From Chthonomonadia bacterium (GTDB lineage Bacteria > Armatimonadota > HRBIN16): 64,000 nt of DNA. The stretch is from contig JABUFA010000006.1 of NCBI GenBank assembly GCA_013314755.1, positions 1 to 64,000 on the forward strand, read 5' to 3'. Of the stretch, positions 17,181-26,390 are shown piece after piece. Both the position numbers and the translations under genes were made by a program. Under the pieces are notes generated by a model. That model searched no databases. It was not told the DNA's origin and saw nothing but the letters and a program-made list of their open reading frames with translations. Position 1 is the stretch's first letter; each line of letters starts with the position of its first letter.

Positions 17181-18155
17181 TCAGACAACCCTGTCTTCTG
17201 GCAGCTCACCTCGCGCCACGCATTGCACATCGCGCACCACCTTCTCGCCCATCAGGCGCAGGGACTCGCGCGTGTAGGCAGCGATGTGTGGCACAATCAG
17301 CACATTGGGATATTTCAGCAGGCGATGGCTGGCGTCTATCGGCTCGCCCTCCACCACGTCCATCCCGATTGCCGACACCTTGCCCGATTCGAGAGCGGCA
17401 ACCAGCGCATCTTCGTCAATCAGCTCGCCCCGCGCGGTGTTGATGAGGAACACTCCCTGCTTCATCAGACCGAACTCGCGGTGCGAAAGCATATGATAGT
17501 TGCCTTCGTTCAGCGAGGCGTTCAGCGAAATGATGTCCGACTGCCGAAGCAGGTCGTCCAGTTCCACCGGTTCGGCGCACCGCTGGCGGATGGTATCGGC
17601 GTCGAGGTAGGGGTCATAGGCGACCGTGTGTGCTCCAAATCCGTGGCGCAGGATTTCCGCCACCCGGCTGCCGATGTTGCCGATGCCGATAATGCCCACC
17701 GTTTTGTCCTTGATTTCAAAGCCCACGAAGCGGGCACGTTCCGCCCAGCGGCTTTCGTAGACCGCCTGCCGCGCCTCGTGTGTCAGGCGCAGGATGTCCA
17801 AGAGGAGCGCAACAGCCAGCTCGGCGACCGCCTCGCGTTCCACCCAGGGGGTTACTTTGGTTACCATCACGCCCTTCTGCTGTGCGCTGGGCAGGTGGAT
17901 GTTATCTACTCCGATGCCGTGTCGGGCAATCAGCAGGGTGTGGTCTTTGTGCTCGAAAAACTCGCGGGTGAAGTACGGCTTGACGCTGGCGATAATCACG
18001 TTGTAGCCCTGCAGAGCCTCCGCCAGCGACCTGCCGTCAATGGTTACAGGAAAGTCAAACCGCTGGACCTCTCCCAGTTCGCGCAATCGCTGCAGGTGCT
18101 CTGGGAAGTACTTACCAAAACTGCTGGAGTTGACGATGGCGATACGCAGGTTCAT
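17181..18155 (-). CDS. D-isomer-specific 2-hydroxyacid dehydrogenase
   Basis: A 324-aa NAD-dependent oxidoreductase of the phosphoglycerate-dehydrogenase-like family. The Rossmann motif is VGIIGIGNIGSRVAEI (about residues 155-170), the catalytic Arg is in NTARGELIDEDALVAALESG, and the catalytic His is in VPHIAAYTRE. It lacks the C-terminal ACT domain of true serine-pathway PGDH, so it acts on an unknown 2-hydroxy or 2-keto acid. Given uxaE three genes upstream, a uronate-derived keto acid is possible but unproven. It follows the SGNH hydrolase after 3 bases and precedes the CDF transporter by 15. Confidence 0.87.
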   Translation of the reverse strand: MNLRIAIVNSSSFGKYFPEHLQRLRELGEVQRFDFPVTIDGRSLAEALQGYNVIIASVKPYFTREFFEHKDHTLLIARHGIGVDNIHLPSAQQKGVMVTKVTPWVEREAVAELAVALLLDILRLTHEARQAVYESRWAERARFVGFEIKDKTVGIIGIGNIGSRVAEILRHGFGAHTVAYDPYLDADTIRQRCAEPVELDDLLRQSDIISLNASLNEGNYHMLSHREFGLMKQGVFLINTARGELIDEDALVAALESGKVSAIGMDVVEGEPIDASHRLLKYPNVLIVPHIAAYTRESLRLMGEKVVRDVQCVARGELPEDRVV

Positions 18156-18158
18156 CGG

Positions 18159-18797
18159 CTAACCTATCCACTCTCCTACCGTTTGCAGCCAGTGTCGGGC
18201 GATGAGGGCGTGTCCAGCGGGGGAGGGATGTACGCCGTCACCTGCCCAGAAGGCGGGTTCACGCTGGGCGCAGACTTTTGCGAAGATGCCGTCCAGCGGG
18301 ATATAGAGAGCGTTAAACTCACGGGCGAGCCGCCGCACCACCTGAATCTTCGGGTCCAAATCTTCGCGCCAGCCTTCCATCTCCCGGCGCACATGGATCA
18401 GGAACGGTTCCATGAGGATCAGGCGGGCGCGGGTACGTTCGCGTGTGATGCGAAGCAGTTCACGATATTCGCGTTCGAAGCGGTCGGCGGGGGTGGGGTC
18501 GTTGCTGTCGTAGCGACGCCACATGTCGTTGATGCCTATCAGGATGGACACCCAGTCGGGTTTCAGGGCGATGCAGTCCTGTTCCCATCGCGCCAGCAGG
18601 TCGCGCACCCGGTTGCCGCTGATACCGCGGTTCACGAAGCGTATCTGCCGGTTGGGATGCATGGCGTAGAACAGGCTGGCTGTCATTAGCGCGTAGCCCC
18701 ATCCGAGGCTGTTGGGGTCGTTGCGGTCACGCCCGGCGTCGGTGATACTATCTCCCTGAAATAACACCAGCGAATCGTTGCCCAAAAGTCCCGACAT
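18159..18797 (-). CDS. SGNH/GDSL-family hydrolase
   Basis: A 212-aa esterase-type hydrolase. Block I is FQGDSITDAGRDR with the nucleophilic Ser (about residue 16), block II RGISGNRV, block III ILIGINDMW with the oxyanion Asn, and block V GDGVHPSPAGHALIA with the catalytic Asp and His. No signal peptide is visible, so it is probably cytoplasmic and may remove acetyl or other acyl groups from imported sugars. Lipase- and rhamnogalacturonan-acetylesterase-like members share this fold, and the substrate cannot be assigned. It starts 13 bases after the uxaE stop codon. Confidence 0.9.
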   Translation of the reverse strand: MSGLLGNDSLVLFQGDSITDAGRDRNDPNSLGWGYALMTASLFYAMHPNRQIRFVNRGISGNRVRDLLARWEQDCIALKPDWVSILIGINDMWRRYDSNDPTPADRFEREYRELLRITRERTRARLILMEPFLIHVRREMEGWREDLDPKIQVVRRLAREFNALYIPLDGIFAKVCAQREPAFWAGDGVHPSPAGHALIARHWLQTVGEWIG

Positions 18798-18810
18798 CTA
18801 TCTCCTCCCG

Positions 18811-20241
18811 TTATGCAAGCAGTTGCAGGTGTCTCCCAATATGTTCGGCAACAAGACGGTAATGCTCCTGCTCGTGTTCGTCCAGCAGGTCGCGTATTGC
18901 ACTGCCAGCCTCTTCCAGCAGGACGCCATAGGAGATATGGAACAGCTGGCGCACGTGGGGTTGTGCCAGGAAGTCAGACAGGTTGCCCGTCGGCAGAGGG
19001 GGGAACTGTTCCGGGCGGATGGAGACCTGATAGCCCCGACGGCTCTCTTCCAGATAGAGCAGGCACAGGCGATAGAGCTCCGTAAACAGCACCGCATCGG
19101 TCTGGGCAATCAGCTGTATCGCCTGGAGCCAGCTGGTGCCGGAGGTTTTCACGTGGAAATTGCCCCCGGTTGCCTCGCGGAAGAGGCGGTAGATGCTGAA
19201 CTTATCGCTTCCCGAGTGCAGGCTCAGGCGGTAGCCCTGCAGCTCCCTGCACAGCGCGGCGTGAAGACGGAAGGCTCTTCCCAGTTCGTTCAGGTCACCT
19301 TTGTAATCTACTCCTTTCTGGAACTCGCCCGGGAAGCGCAGGGCAAGGCTCCACAGGTTCACCTCACTGCGCCTCAGATACTCTACAACGTATACGTGGT
19401 CTTCCGGCGTAGAGACCTGGCTACTCTCGTCGATGGAGAGTTCGAAGTCGAATTCGCTCAGATGTGTTTTCAGGGTCGCGTACAGCCGGCACGCTTCCTG
19501 CAGGGCTTCCTCAAAGGTAATGGCGGATTGCACAAGCCGCTGTGCGTCCAGTGTGTAAACTTCTCCGTCTTCCGTGCGGATGCGCATATTGACGTGGTCG
19601 CGCACGATGCTCTGGCTGAGGGGGGATAGCGTGCGTGCTCTGTCCACGATTTCGGGCTGGGTGAGGCGGGTCACGTCGCGCAGACGGTCGCTGACGTCAA
19701 CGGTGTACATACTGTAACCTGCGTGTATCGCCTGCAGGAGCTGCTCTTCGTGCTTGATGTGGTCGGCATCCGCTCCCCACGTGCCCGTGTAGCCCGCTTC
19801 CAGCACGCCTGCCACCGCCGAAATCAGCACATCCCGGAAATCGCGCCCCGTTCGCACCAGTTCGCGCGGCGATTGCTGGGCAAGCACGGGGAATACATCG
19901 TGACCTTCAAACGCTCTGAGATGGGCGGCGGAGACCATGCCCAGCCGGTCGCCCGTGCCGAAGGAGGCGGGTCTGCTGCAGGTGGAGGGGTGCAGGGCGA
20001 GCAGGTCGCGAAGTGCAAGATAGTTATTCCAGTCCAGCGGATACAAGTAGAGGTCGCCCAGAGAGATGATGGTTATCTGTCCGTCCACAGGGAGCGGTTG
20101 CGTGCTGACGACGAAGCCCTGCCCGTCGTGTTTGGCGAAGGCAACGGAGATGCCGCCCGCCTGGCGAACCGAGCACGGGTAGAAGCGGATGTCTCTCTCC
20201 TCAAAAAAACGAGCAATAGTGTCCCAATCTGGTGTTGTCAT
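18811..20241 (-). CDS. uxaE: Tagaturonate epimerase family protein (UxaE-like)
   Basis: A 476-aa protein that I recognise as the UxaE family, which epimerises D-tagaturonate to D-fructuronate at C3 in galacturonate catabolism of Thermotoga-like bacteria. Family-like segments are GTWGADADHIKHEEQL (about residues 155-170), SIDESSQVSTPEDHVYVVEY and SLHSGSDKFSIYRLF, which carry candidate metal ligands (Asp, His, Glu). The ATG overlaps the hepT stop codon as ATGA, so it is translationally coupled to a toxin-antitoxin pair, an odd partnership. No other galacturonate-pathway enzyme is certain in the window. The family call is by motif memory. Confidence 0.75.
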   Translation of the reverse strand: MTTPDWDTIARFFEERDIRFYPCSVRQAGGISVAFAKHDGQGFVVSTQPLPVDGQITIISLGDLYLYPLDWNNYLALRDLLALHPSTCSRPASFGTGDRLGMVSAAHLRAFEGHDVFPVLAQQSPRELVRTGRDFRDVLISAVAGVLEAGYTGTWGADADHIKHEEQLLQAIHAGYSMYTVDVSDRLRDVTRLTQPEIVDRARTLSPLSQSIVRDHVNMRIRTEDGEVYTLDAQRLVQSAITFEEALQEACRLYATLKTHLSEFDFELSIDESSQVSTPEDHVYVVEYLRRSEVNLWSLALRFPGEFQKGVDYKGDLNELGRAFRLHAALCRELQGYRLSLHSGSDKFSIYRLFREATGGNFHVKTSGTSWLQAIQLIAQTDAVLFTELYRLCLLYLEESRRGYQVSIRPEQFPPLPTGNLSDFLAQPHVRQLFHISYGVLLEEAGSAIRDLLDEHEQEHYRLVAEHIGRHLQLLA

Positions 20242-20633
20242 GAATTCTTTGCCTCCTGCCTGGCGACGTTAATCAGGTCATCTACCTCAAAGAGCAGTTC
20301 AACCGCCTCGAGAAGTTCTTCCAGTGAAATCAGGTGGTATTCGTGGGCGATGAGGTTGCGCAGGTAGACCAGTCGCCTGCCCGCATCTGCCGCCTCTGAT
20401 GAAATCACGCCATGTCGCGCAAGCACCTCGAACACCTGGCGATACGTATCTGGCACCGTCATTTTACGCGCCGCAATGACTGCCTGACCGATATCGATAA
20501 GCGAGTTCACCGCCTGAAAGCACTCCATGGCGAGGGCAGTAAACACAAAGTAATCCGAAAGATCTTTCTCCTTCAGGTTACTTGCCGCCTGGCGATGGTT
20601 CTCGAAACGAGCAATGCTCTCGACAAGCCTCAT
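20238..20633 (-). CDS. hepT: HepT-like HEPN-domain toxin (DUF86)
   Basis: A 131-aa all-helical HEPN protein. The catalytic R-x4-H-x-Y motif is intact (R92, H97, Y99 in LRNLIAHEYH), as in RNA-cleaving HepT toxins, whose Tyr is the target of AMPylation by the partner MntA. The ATG at 20633 overlaps the mntA stop codon (ATGA); the same overlap joins its own stop codon to uxaE. A longer reading to 20669 is less likely. The toxic activity is inferred from family and motif. Confidence 0.85.
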   Translation of the reverse strand: MRLVESIARFENHRQAASNLKEKDLSDYFVFTALAMECFQAVNSLIDIGQAVIAARKMTVPDTYRQVFEVLARHGVISSEAADAGRRLVYLRNLIAHEYHLISLEELLEAVELLFEVDDLINVARQEAKNS

Positions 20634-21007
20634 CGCAGAATCTCCTCGTAGTAGCGGCGGTACATCCACTCCACCTCGTGATACTGGCGCATTACCTGGT
20701 AGACCGTCTCGGCGAGCTTTTCCTCGTCGCGCACGAACAGCAAACGCCCTTCCTTAATCACCTGAAACTGGATGCGCAGAGGCAGGCGATGGAACAGCAC
20801 CACATCCACCGTTGGCGAGTACATACTGCCCACATCCGCTTCGTCGCGCCGGTCGGGGTTATCCAGCAGGACGGCGATGTCCACATCGGAGATGGGCATC
20901 TGTTCGCCGCGCGCCCACGAGCCGAAAAGGAATATCGCCACCACCTTCGGGTGCTGTTGTATCTCCGCGATGATTCTCTGCGCCACCGGCGGCAGGTCTT
21001 CCTGCAT
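20630..21007 (-). CDS. mntA: MntA-like minimal nucleotidyltransferase antitoxin
   Basis: A 125-aa MNT-fold protein. The polymerase-beta signature GSWARGEQMPISDVD has G29-S30 and the metal-binding pair D41 and D43; a third acidic residue, D68, lies in SPTVDVVLFH, so all three catalytic carboxylates are present. In characterised MntA-HepT modules this enzyme AMPylates the HepT tyrosine and neutralises the toxin. The start overlaps the purL stop codon as TGATG, and its stop overlaps hepT, so purL, mntA and hepT are coupled. Here the antitoxin is encoded first. Confidence 0.88.
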   Translation of the reverse strand: MQEDLPPVAQRIIAEIQQHPKVVAIFLFGSWARGEQMPISDVDIAVLLDNPDRRDEADVGSMYSPTVDVVLFHRLPLRIQFQVIKEGRLLFVRDEEKLAETVYQVMRQYHEVEWMYRRYYEEILR

Positions 21008-23244
21008 CACGCGCCTCCTTCCAGCTTCAACATGCGCGGGATGGCTCCCTCGTAGGCGTCGATCAGCTCTTCCAGAGGAAGGTGGATGCGTTCGGTGTCG
21101 TTGACCGTGATACGCAGAGTACGCTTTGCGCTGACCGTGCCCAGTGGTCGTGCCTCCACGCCGTGTGTCCGCGCTATTTCTGCCAGCTGTGGTAGGTTCG
21201 CCTCCGGGAGCGAGACGATGATTCGTGAGGCGGTCTCGCCGAACAGCGCGGCGTCGGTGCGCTCGTCCGTATGGACCGTCACCTCTGCGCCCAGCTCGCC
21301 CATCATACAGCACTCCGCCAGAGCCACCGCCAGTCCGCCGTCCGAGCAGTCGTGTGCGCTGTGCAGCAGCCGTTGTGCGATGGCGGAACGCACACATGCC
21401 TGCAGGCGTTTCTCCGCCTCCAGGTCAATGGCAGGGGGTGCGCCCGCTTCAATGTTATGCACCACCGCCAGATACTCACTGCCGCCCAGTCCGCCCAGCG
21501 GGTCGCGCCAGCCTTCGGGTATCAGCAGGACGATATGGTCGCCAGCCTTTTGGAAACCTGCCTTGCAGTGCAAAGTGACGTCCTCCAGCAGTCCCACCAT
21601 GCCGATGGTGGGGGTGGGGAAGACCGCTGCGTCAGGAGTTTCGTTGTAGAAGGAGACGTTTCCCGAGATGACGGGCGTTTCCAGCACCTCGCAGGCGGTG
21701 GCGATGCCGTCTACCGCGCGTTCAAACTGCCAGAAGATTTCGGGTCGCTCGGGGTTGGCGAAGTTCAGGCAGTCGGTGACCGCCAGCGGTTTCGCGCCCG
21801 TGCACGAGATATTGCGCGCGCATTCGGCGACGGTGTGCATTCCGCCCACGAAGGGGTCCAGATAGCAGTAACGCCCGTTGCCGTCTATCTTGAGAGCGAT
21901 GCCTTTGCCGTTTGTGCCGCGCAGGCGCAGCACCGCTGCATCGCCGCCGGGCAGGTAAGCGGTTTGCGTTTGCACCATGTGGTCGTACTGTTCGTACACC
22001 CACCGCTTGCTGGCGATCGACGGCGAGGCGAGCAAACCCAGCAGGACGCGCCCCCAGTCTTCGGGTTCGGGCAGGCTGGCGGGGTCGAAGGCGCGCACGG
22101 TGGCGATGTAGGCGGGTTCTTCCGTTTTGAGCGTGTAGGTAGGGCAGGCGTCGGTGAGGAAGGCTGCGGGGAACTCGGCGGCAATCTGGTCGCCCTCTTT
22201 CACGCGCAGGATGCCGTCGTCGGTCACATGACCAATCACCACCGCGTTCAGCCCCCATTTTCGGAAGATGCTGGCAACCGCCTCCTCGCGCCCCTTTTTG
22301 ACGATACACAGCATCCGCTCCTGCGATTCGGAGAGCATCACCTCGTAAGGGGTCATGCCCTCCTCCCGGCGCGGCACTTTGAGCACGTCGATCTCCATGC
22401 CCGTTCCGCCCTTGAAGGCGGTTTCACTGGTGGAGCAGGTCAGTCCTGCCGCGCCCATGTCCTGAATGCCCACGATGTCGCCTGTCGCCAGCGCCTCGAG
22501 GGTGGCTTCGATTAGCAGCTTCTCGGCAAAGGGGTCGCCCATCTGCACGTTGGGGCGTCGCGCCTCCGAGTCTTCACTCAGCTCCTCGCTGGCGAAGGTG
22601 GCGCCGTGGATGCCGTCGCGCCCGGTGCTGGAGCCGACGTAAAGCACGGGGTTGCCCACGCCTTCGGCACGCGCCCGGGCTATTTTGTCAATGCGCACGA
22701 TGCCCACCGCCATTGCGTTCACCAGCGGATTGCCCGAATAACAACGATGGAAGTACACCTCGCCCGCCACGGTAGGCACGCCCACGCAGTTGCCGTACCA
22801 TGAGATGCCGCCCACGACGTGCGTGAACAGGTAGCGGTTGCGGGCGTCGTCCAGCGGACCGAAGCGCAGACTATCTAAGATGGCGATGGGGCGTGCGCCC
22901 ATGGTGAAGATGTCGCGCAGGATGCCGCCCACGCCTGTGGCTGCGCCCTGAAAGGGTTCTACGGCGGAGGGATGATTATGGCTTTCCACCTTCATCACGA
23001 TGCCCCAGCCGTCGCCGATGTCCACCACGCCTGCGTTCTCCAGTCCGCCGCTCTCCATTGCCTCGCGGTATTTGCGGAACCGGCGCAGGATAGGGCGCGA
23101 ATACTTGTACCCGCAGTGCTCCGACCACATCACGGCGAACATGCCCAGCTCGGTATAGGTGGGTTCGCGCCCCAGCAGTTGCAGGATGCGCCCGTACTCT
23201 TCGTCGTTTAAGCCCATTTCGCGATACACTTTGGGGTCAATCAT
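21007..23244 (-). CDS. purL: Phosphoribosylformylglycinamidine synthase subunit PurL
   Basis: It catalyses the fourth step of purine synthesis, FGAR to FGAM, using ammonia delivered by PurQ with PurS. The 745-aa length is that of the small (Bacillus-type) PurL without the glutaminase domain. N-terminal [41 protein letters not shown] and [14 protein letters not shown] are family motifs, and [16 protein letters not shown] marks the second half of the duplicated ATP-binding fold. It heads a train of tightly packed leftward genes; GGAG lies 10 bases before the ATG, and a TACAAT hexamer (23281-23286, minus strand) is a probable -10. purS and purQ are not in the window. Confidence 0.97.
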   Translation of the reverse strand: MIDPKVYREMGLNDEEYGRILQLLGREPTYTELGMFAVMWSEHCGYKYSRPILRRFRKYREAMESGGLENAGVVDIGDGWGIVMKVESHNHPSAVEPFQGAATGVGGILRDIFTMGARPIAILDSLRFGPLDDARNRYLFTHVVGGISWYGNCVGVPTVAGEVYFHRCYSGNPLVNAMAVGIVRIDKIARARAEGVGNPVLYVGSSTGRDGIHGATFASEELSEDSEARRPNVQMGDPFAEKLLIEATLEALATGDIVGIQDMGAAGLTCSTSETAFKGGTGMEIDVLKVPRREEGMTPYEVMLSESQERMLCIVKKGREEAVASIFRKWGLNAVVIGHVTDDGILRVKEGDQIAAEFPAAFLTDACPTYTLKTEEPAYIATVRAFDPASLPEPEDWGRVLLGLLASPSIASKRWVYEQYDHMVQTQTAYLPGGDAAVLRLRGTNGKGIALKIDGNGRYCYLDPFVGGMHTVAECARNISCTGAKPLAVTDCLNFANPERPEIFWQFERAVDGIATACEVLETPVISGNVSFYNETPDAAVFPTPTIGMVGLLEDVTLHCKAGFQKAGDHIVLLIPEGWRDPLGGLGGSEYLAVVHNIEAGAPPAIDLEAEKRLQACVRSAIAQRLLHSAHDCSDGGLAVALAECCMMGELGAEVTVHTDERTDAALFGETASRIIVSLPEANLPQLAEIARTHGVEARPLGTVSAKRTLRITVNDTERIHLPLEELIDAYEGAIPRMLKLEGGA

Positions 23245-23635
23245 GGCTCAATCTCCAATTTCACCGCTTTTACACGTAACATTGTACCGCACTTCACGGG
23301 GCTTGTGCGGATTTATGAGGAATTAGCCGTTGAGGTGAGTGGCAGAGGGGCTCAGCCTGTTTGCCTGCTGCAAGTATACAATTTTTGTTGCCCTGAATAC
23401 TTTGATTGTCTTACTGAGCAATAGCGAAGCATCTCACAGTCAAAAGTAGTTTTTAAGTTCTTTGCTTCACTCAAAATGACAGAAGCAGGTGTGGGGAGTC
23501 CCTCTGCTATGCACCAGGTGACTGCAGGCGAAATGGCTCGGAGTAAGAACGCGCCAAAAAACTCAGGATAACAGATTGTTACGCTTGCCTGTGCTGTTTT
23601 TGTGGAACAATCCTACCGAGAAAGAGGTTTGGTCT
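23245..23635. other. Divergent intergenic region between purL and the histidine kinase
   Basis: No gene is visible. A minus-strand TACAAT (23286-23281) is the likely purL -10. Around 23424-23482 the sequence GCGAAGCATCTCAC...CTTTGCTTCACTCAAAATGACAG resembles a degraded copy of a common bacterial dispersed palindrome. TTGCCT near 23584 may contribute to a rightward promoter for the kinase, but no good -10 follows. Confidence 0.4.
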
Positions 23636-26314
23636 ATGAGGCGCCAATGTTCTGGTACATGGTCTGATCTGGCGGTGGGAGCGGTTGTTGCTGTCTTTGT
23701 GAGCGCGGGGTTGATATTTCTGCATTACTATATCGTTCAACCCTCTCGCTGGGTTCAGCATCTGCTATTCGCCCTGGTGGTGGGAGCGTTAGTTACCCTG
23801 TTAATTCGCAAGTGCAAGCAGGCGCGCCAGGCGAATACTTATGCTCAGATACACCAAACTCACCTGCAGGCGATAGTAGATAACCTGCCCGTGGTTATCT
23901 ACGCCTTAGACCGGCAGGGACGCTTTATTGCCTCCGAGGGCAGGGGATTAAAGCGCCTCGGGCTATCGCCGGGTGAGGTGGTGGGGCAAAGTGCTCTGCA
24001 GATTTACCGCGACTATCCCGAAATCGTGGATTCTATCCGTCGAGCTCTGCAGGGAGAAACCGTTGTCCGCACTTTGCGTCTTGGCGAGCTCTGGTATCAG
24101 TGTTACTTTATCCCCCAGCGAAACACACACGGACAACAAATAGGTATCATAGGAATCTCGTACGACATCACAGACCTCAAGCACGCCGAACAGCAACTGC
24201 AAAACCGTCTGCGTCTGGAGAACGTGCTTGCCAGCATTGCTTCGAACTACATCCACAACCCGGATTTCGACGCGGCGGTGGAGTGGTGTCTTGCCGAAAT
24301 CACTCAGATATGCAGTGCCGACCGAGCCGGTCTTTTCCTGTTGAACAAGGAAGGCGACACCTTCACTATCGCGCATCGCTGGTTCCGACATGACAGTGAA
24401 ACGCGCCACATAGCCCCCAGCCATCTGCCGGCACAAAGCCTGACGTGGGCAGTACGCCATCTGCAAGAAAAAGGTCCCCTGATTATCGAGAACGTGGACG
24501 CCTTACCTCCCGAAGCTGCGCCAATACGCCGCCATATGAAATCCAGCGGCTCATACAACCTTATTGCCATGCCTGTTATCATTGACCGAAAGGTTGCTGG
24601 CTTTATGACCTTTGTGAACTTCAAGCCGTCCGCCGTTTCGACGCCGGCGGACATCCGCTTCCTGCAGATGGCGGCAGACCTGACAGGGGGAATGATTCAG
24701 CGCAAGCGGGCAATGGAGGAGGCGCAGGAGCACAACGCCCGTCTGAGCGCGATTCTGCATGCCCTGCCGGATGTGATGTTCTTGCTGGACGAGGAAGGAC
24801 GCTTTTTAGACTGGTACGCTCAGGATAGCAAGCAGTCACTCATGTCGCCGGAACAGTTTCTGGGACGTACAGTGGAAGAGGTACTACCTCCCGAGATTGC
24901 CTCGCTCATCATGAGCACGATTGCCCAGGTGTTAGCCATCAGGCAGGTGGTGGCGTACGAATACGCGCTGGAGGTACCCGGTCGGGGCACACGATACTAC
25001 GAAGCTCGCATGGCGCCGTGTGAAGAACATACGGTGGTAGTCATCTTACGGGATGTAACCGAGCGCAAAACCACTGAGCAGTTTATTGCTCAGGCAAACG
25101 AACAGCTGGAGGAGGCATTGCTGCGCGCTCAGGAACTGGCGGTCGCGGCAGAAGCTGCCAGCCACGCCAAATCGGAGTTCCTTGCCAACATGAGCCACGA
25201 GATACGCACCCCGATGAACGGCATCATCGGCATGGCGGAACTGCTGATGGCTACCCCCCTGAACGAGGAACAGCGAGACTATCTCAAAACCCTGCGCTCC
25301 AGTGCAGACCTGCTCCTGTCCATCCTCAGCGACATCCTGGACCTCGCCAAGATTGAAGCGGGCAAGATGACGCTGGAGCAGGTTCCCACCGACCTGCGCG
25401 AAGTGGTGCACGACATTGTGAAACTGTTCTCTGCCCGGGCACAGCAGAAAGACCTGGCATTGCGAGCTGAACTCGCAGAGGATATTCCCCCGGCGGTGCT
25501 GGCAGACCCCATGCGCCTGAGGCAGATACTGGCGAACCTGGTGAACAACGCCATCAAGTTCACCGAGCAGGGAGAAGTGGTGGTGCAGGTGTCCTGTCTG
25601 CGCCAGGAGGAGGAAAGTGTATGGGTTCGCTTCACGGTGCTCGACACGGGCATCGGCATCCCACCGGAGCGACTGGACGCCATCTTTGGGGCTTTTACGC
25701 AGGCAGACAGCTCCACCACCCGCAGGCATGACGGAACCGGGTTGGGGCTGGCTATTTGCAAGCAGCTGGCGGAGCTGATGGGCGGGCATATCCACGTGCA
25801 GAGCGAAGTCGGCAAAGGAAGCACGTTCTGGGTAGACCTGCCCCTGCCCATCGCGCGCGATGCCTCACAGCCAGCGCAGAACAATGCTATAGAACAGACC
25901 GATATCGAACTGCCCCAGGGTCTGCGCGTCCTGCTGGTGGAGGATAACGAGGTGAACCGCAAAGTGGCTGTACGGATGCTGGAACGGTTAGGATGCGTGG
26001 TGGACATTGCCGACGATGGGCATGAAGCCGTGCAAAAGTGCGCAGAACAGGAATATGATGTGGTGTTCATGGACGTGCATATGCCTCAGATGGACGGTTA
26101 CGAAGCCACCCGCCTCATCCGCGAGCAAGAACAGCACTCCGGCAGGCATCAGACCATCATCGCCATGACCGCCAGCGCGATGCAAAGCGACCGCGAGCGG
26201 TGTCTGCAGGCTGGCATGGACGACTACCTCAGCAAACCCTTCCGCGAGGCTGAGCTGCGGCAGATGCTCCTGCGGTGGACATCCGCCCGCGAAAAGCATT
26301 TCGTTGCAGCGTAA
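23636..26314 (+). CDS. Hybrid sensor histidine kinase with PAS, GAF and receiver domains
   Basis: An 892-aa membrane-anchored two-component sensor. The ATG at 23636 is preferred to a reading 20 codons longer because GAAAGAGG precedes it. Two helices (about residues 13-35 and 42-60) flank a very short loop, so sensing is probably cytoplasmic. Next come a PAS domain (about 75-190, [19 protein letters not shown]), a GAF domain (about 200-345), a second PAS (about 355-475), and HisKA with [14 protein letters not shown] (phospho-acceptor H521). The HATPase part has [21 protein letters not shown] and [12 protein letters not shown]. The receiver (about 755-880) has [11 protein letters not shown] and [11 protein letters not shown] (acceptor D813). 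No cognate DNA-binding regulator is adjacent, so the output is unknown. Confidence 0.93.
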   Translation: MRRQCSGTWSDLAVGAVVAVFVSAGLIFLHYYIVQPSRWVQHLLFALVVGALVTLLIRKCKQARQANTYAQIHQTHLQAIVDNLPVVIYALDRQGRFIASEGRGLKRLGLSPGEVVGQSALQIYRDYPEIVDSIRRALQGETVVRTLRLGELWYQCYFIPQRNTHGQQIGIIGISYDITDLKHAEQQLQNRLRLENVLASIASNYIHNPDFDAAVEWCLAEITQICSADRAGLFLLNKEGDTFTIAHRWFRHDSETRHIAPSHLPAQSLTWAVRHLQEKGPLIIENVDALPPEAAPIRRHMKSSGSYNLIAMPVIIDRKVAGFMTFVNFKPSAVSTPADIRFLQMAADLTGGMIQRKRAMEEAQEHNARLSAILHALPDVMFLLDEEGRFLDWYAQDSKQSLMSPEQFLGRTVEEVLPPEIASLIMSTIAQVLAIRQVVAYEYALEVPGRGTRYYEARMAPCEEHTVVVILRDVTERKTTEQFIAQANEQLEEALLRAQELAVAAEAASHAKSEFLANMSHEIRTPMNGIIGMAELLMATPLNEEQRDYLKTLRSSADLLLSILSDILDLAKIEAGKMTLEQVPTDLREVVHDIVKLFSARAQQKDLALRAELAEDIPPAVLADPMRLRQILANLVNNAIKFTEQGEVVVQVSCLRQEEESVWVRFTVLDTGIGIPPERLDAIFGAFTQADSSTTRRHDGTGLGLAICKQLAELMGGHIHVQSEVGKGSTFWVDLPLPIARDASQPAQNNAIEQTDIELPQGLRVLLVEDNEVNRKVAVRMLERLGCVVDIADDGHEAVQKCAEQEYDVVFMDVHMPQMDGYEATRLIREQEQHSGRHQTIIAMTASAMQSDRERCLQAGMDDYLSKPFREAELRQMLLRWTSAREKHFVAA

Positions 26315-26390
26315 CCGCTGGCAGGACACTTGCATCCCAGCACGAATTCTTCCCTCTGAGCCGAGGAATCTGCCGGCACGGAGGGAGCCG

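Noticed and set aside
16704-18689. A 661-codon rightward open frame
   Set aside because: It lies antisense to the CDF, dehydrogenase and SGNH genes, has no ribosome site and a composition rich in His, Gln and Val typical of antisense frames in GC-rich DNA.
21271-22515. A 414-codon rightward open frame
   Set aside because: Complement of purL, with His/Val/Ala-rich shadow composition.
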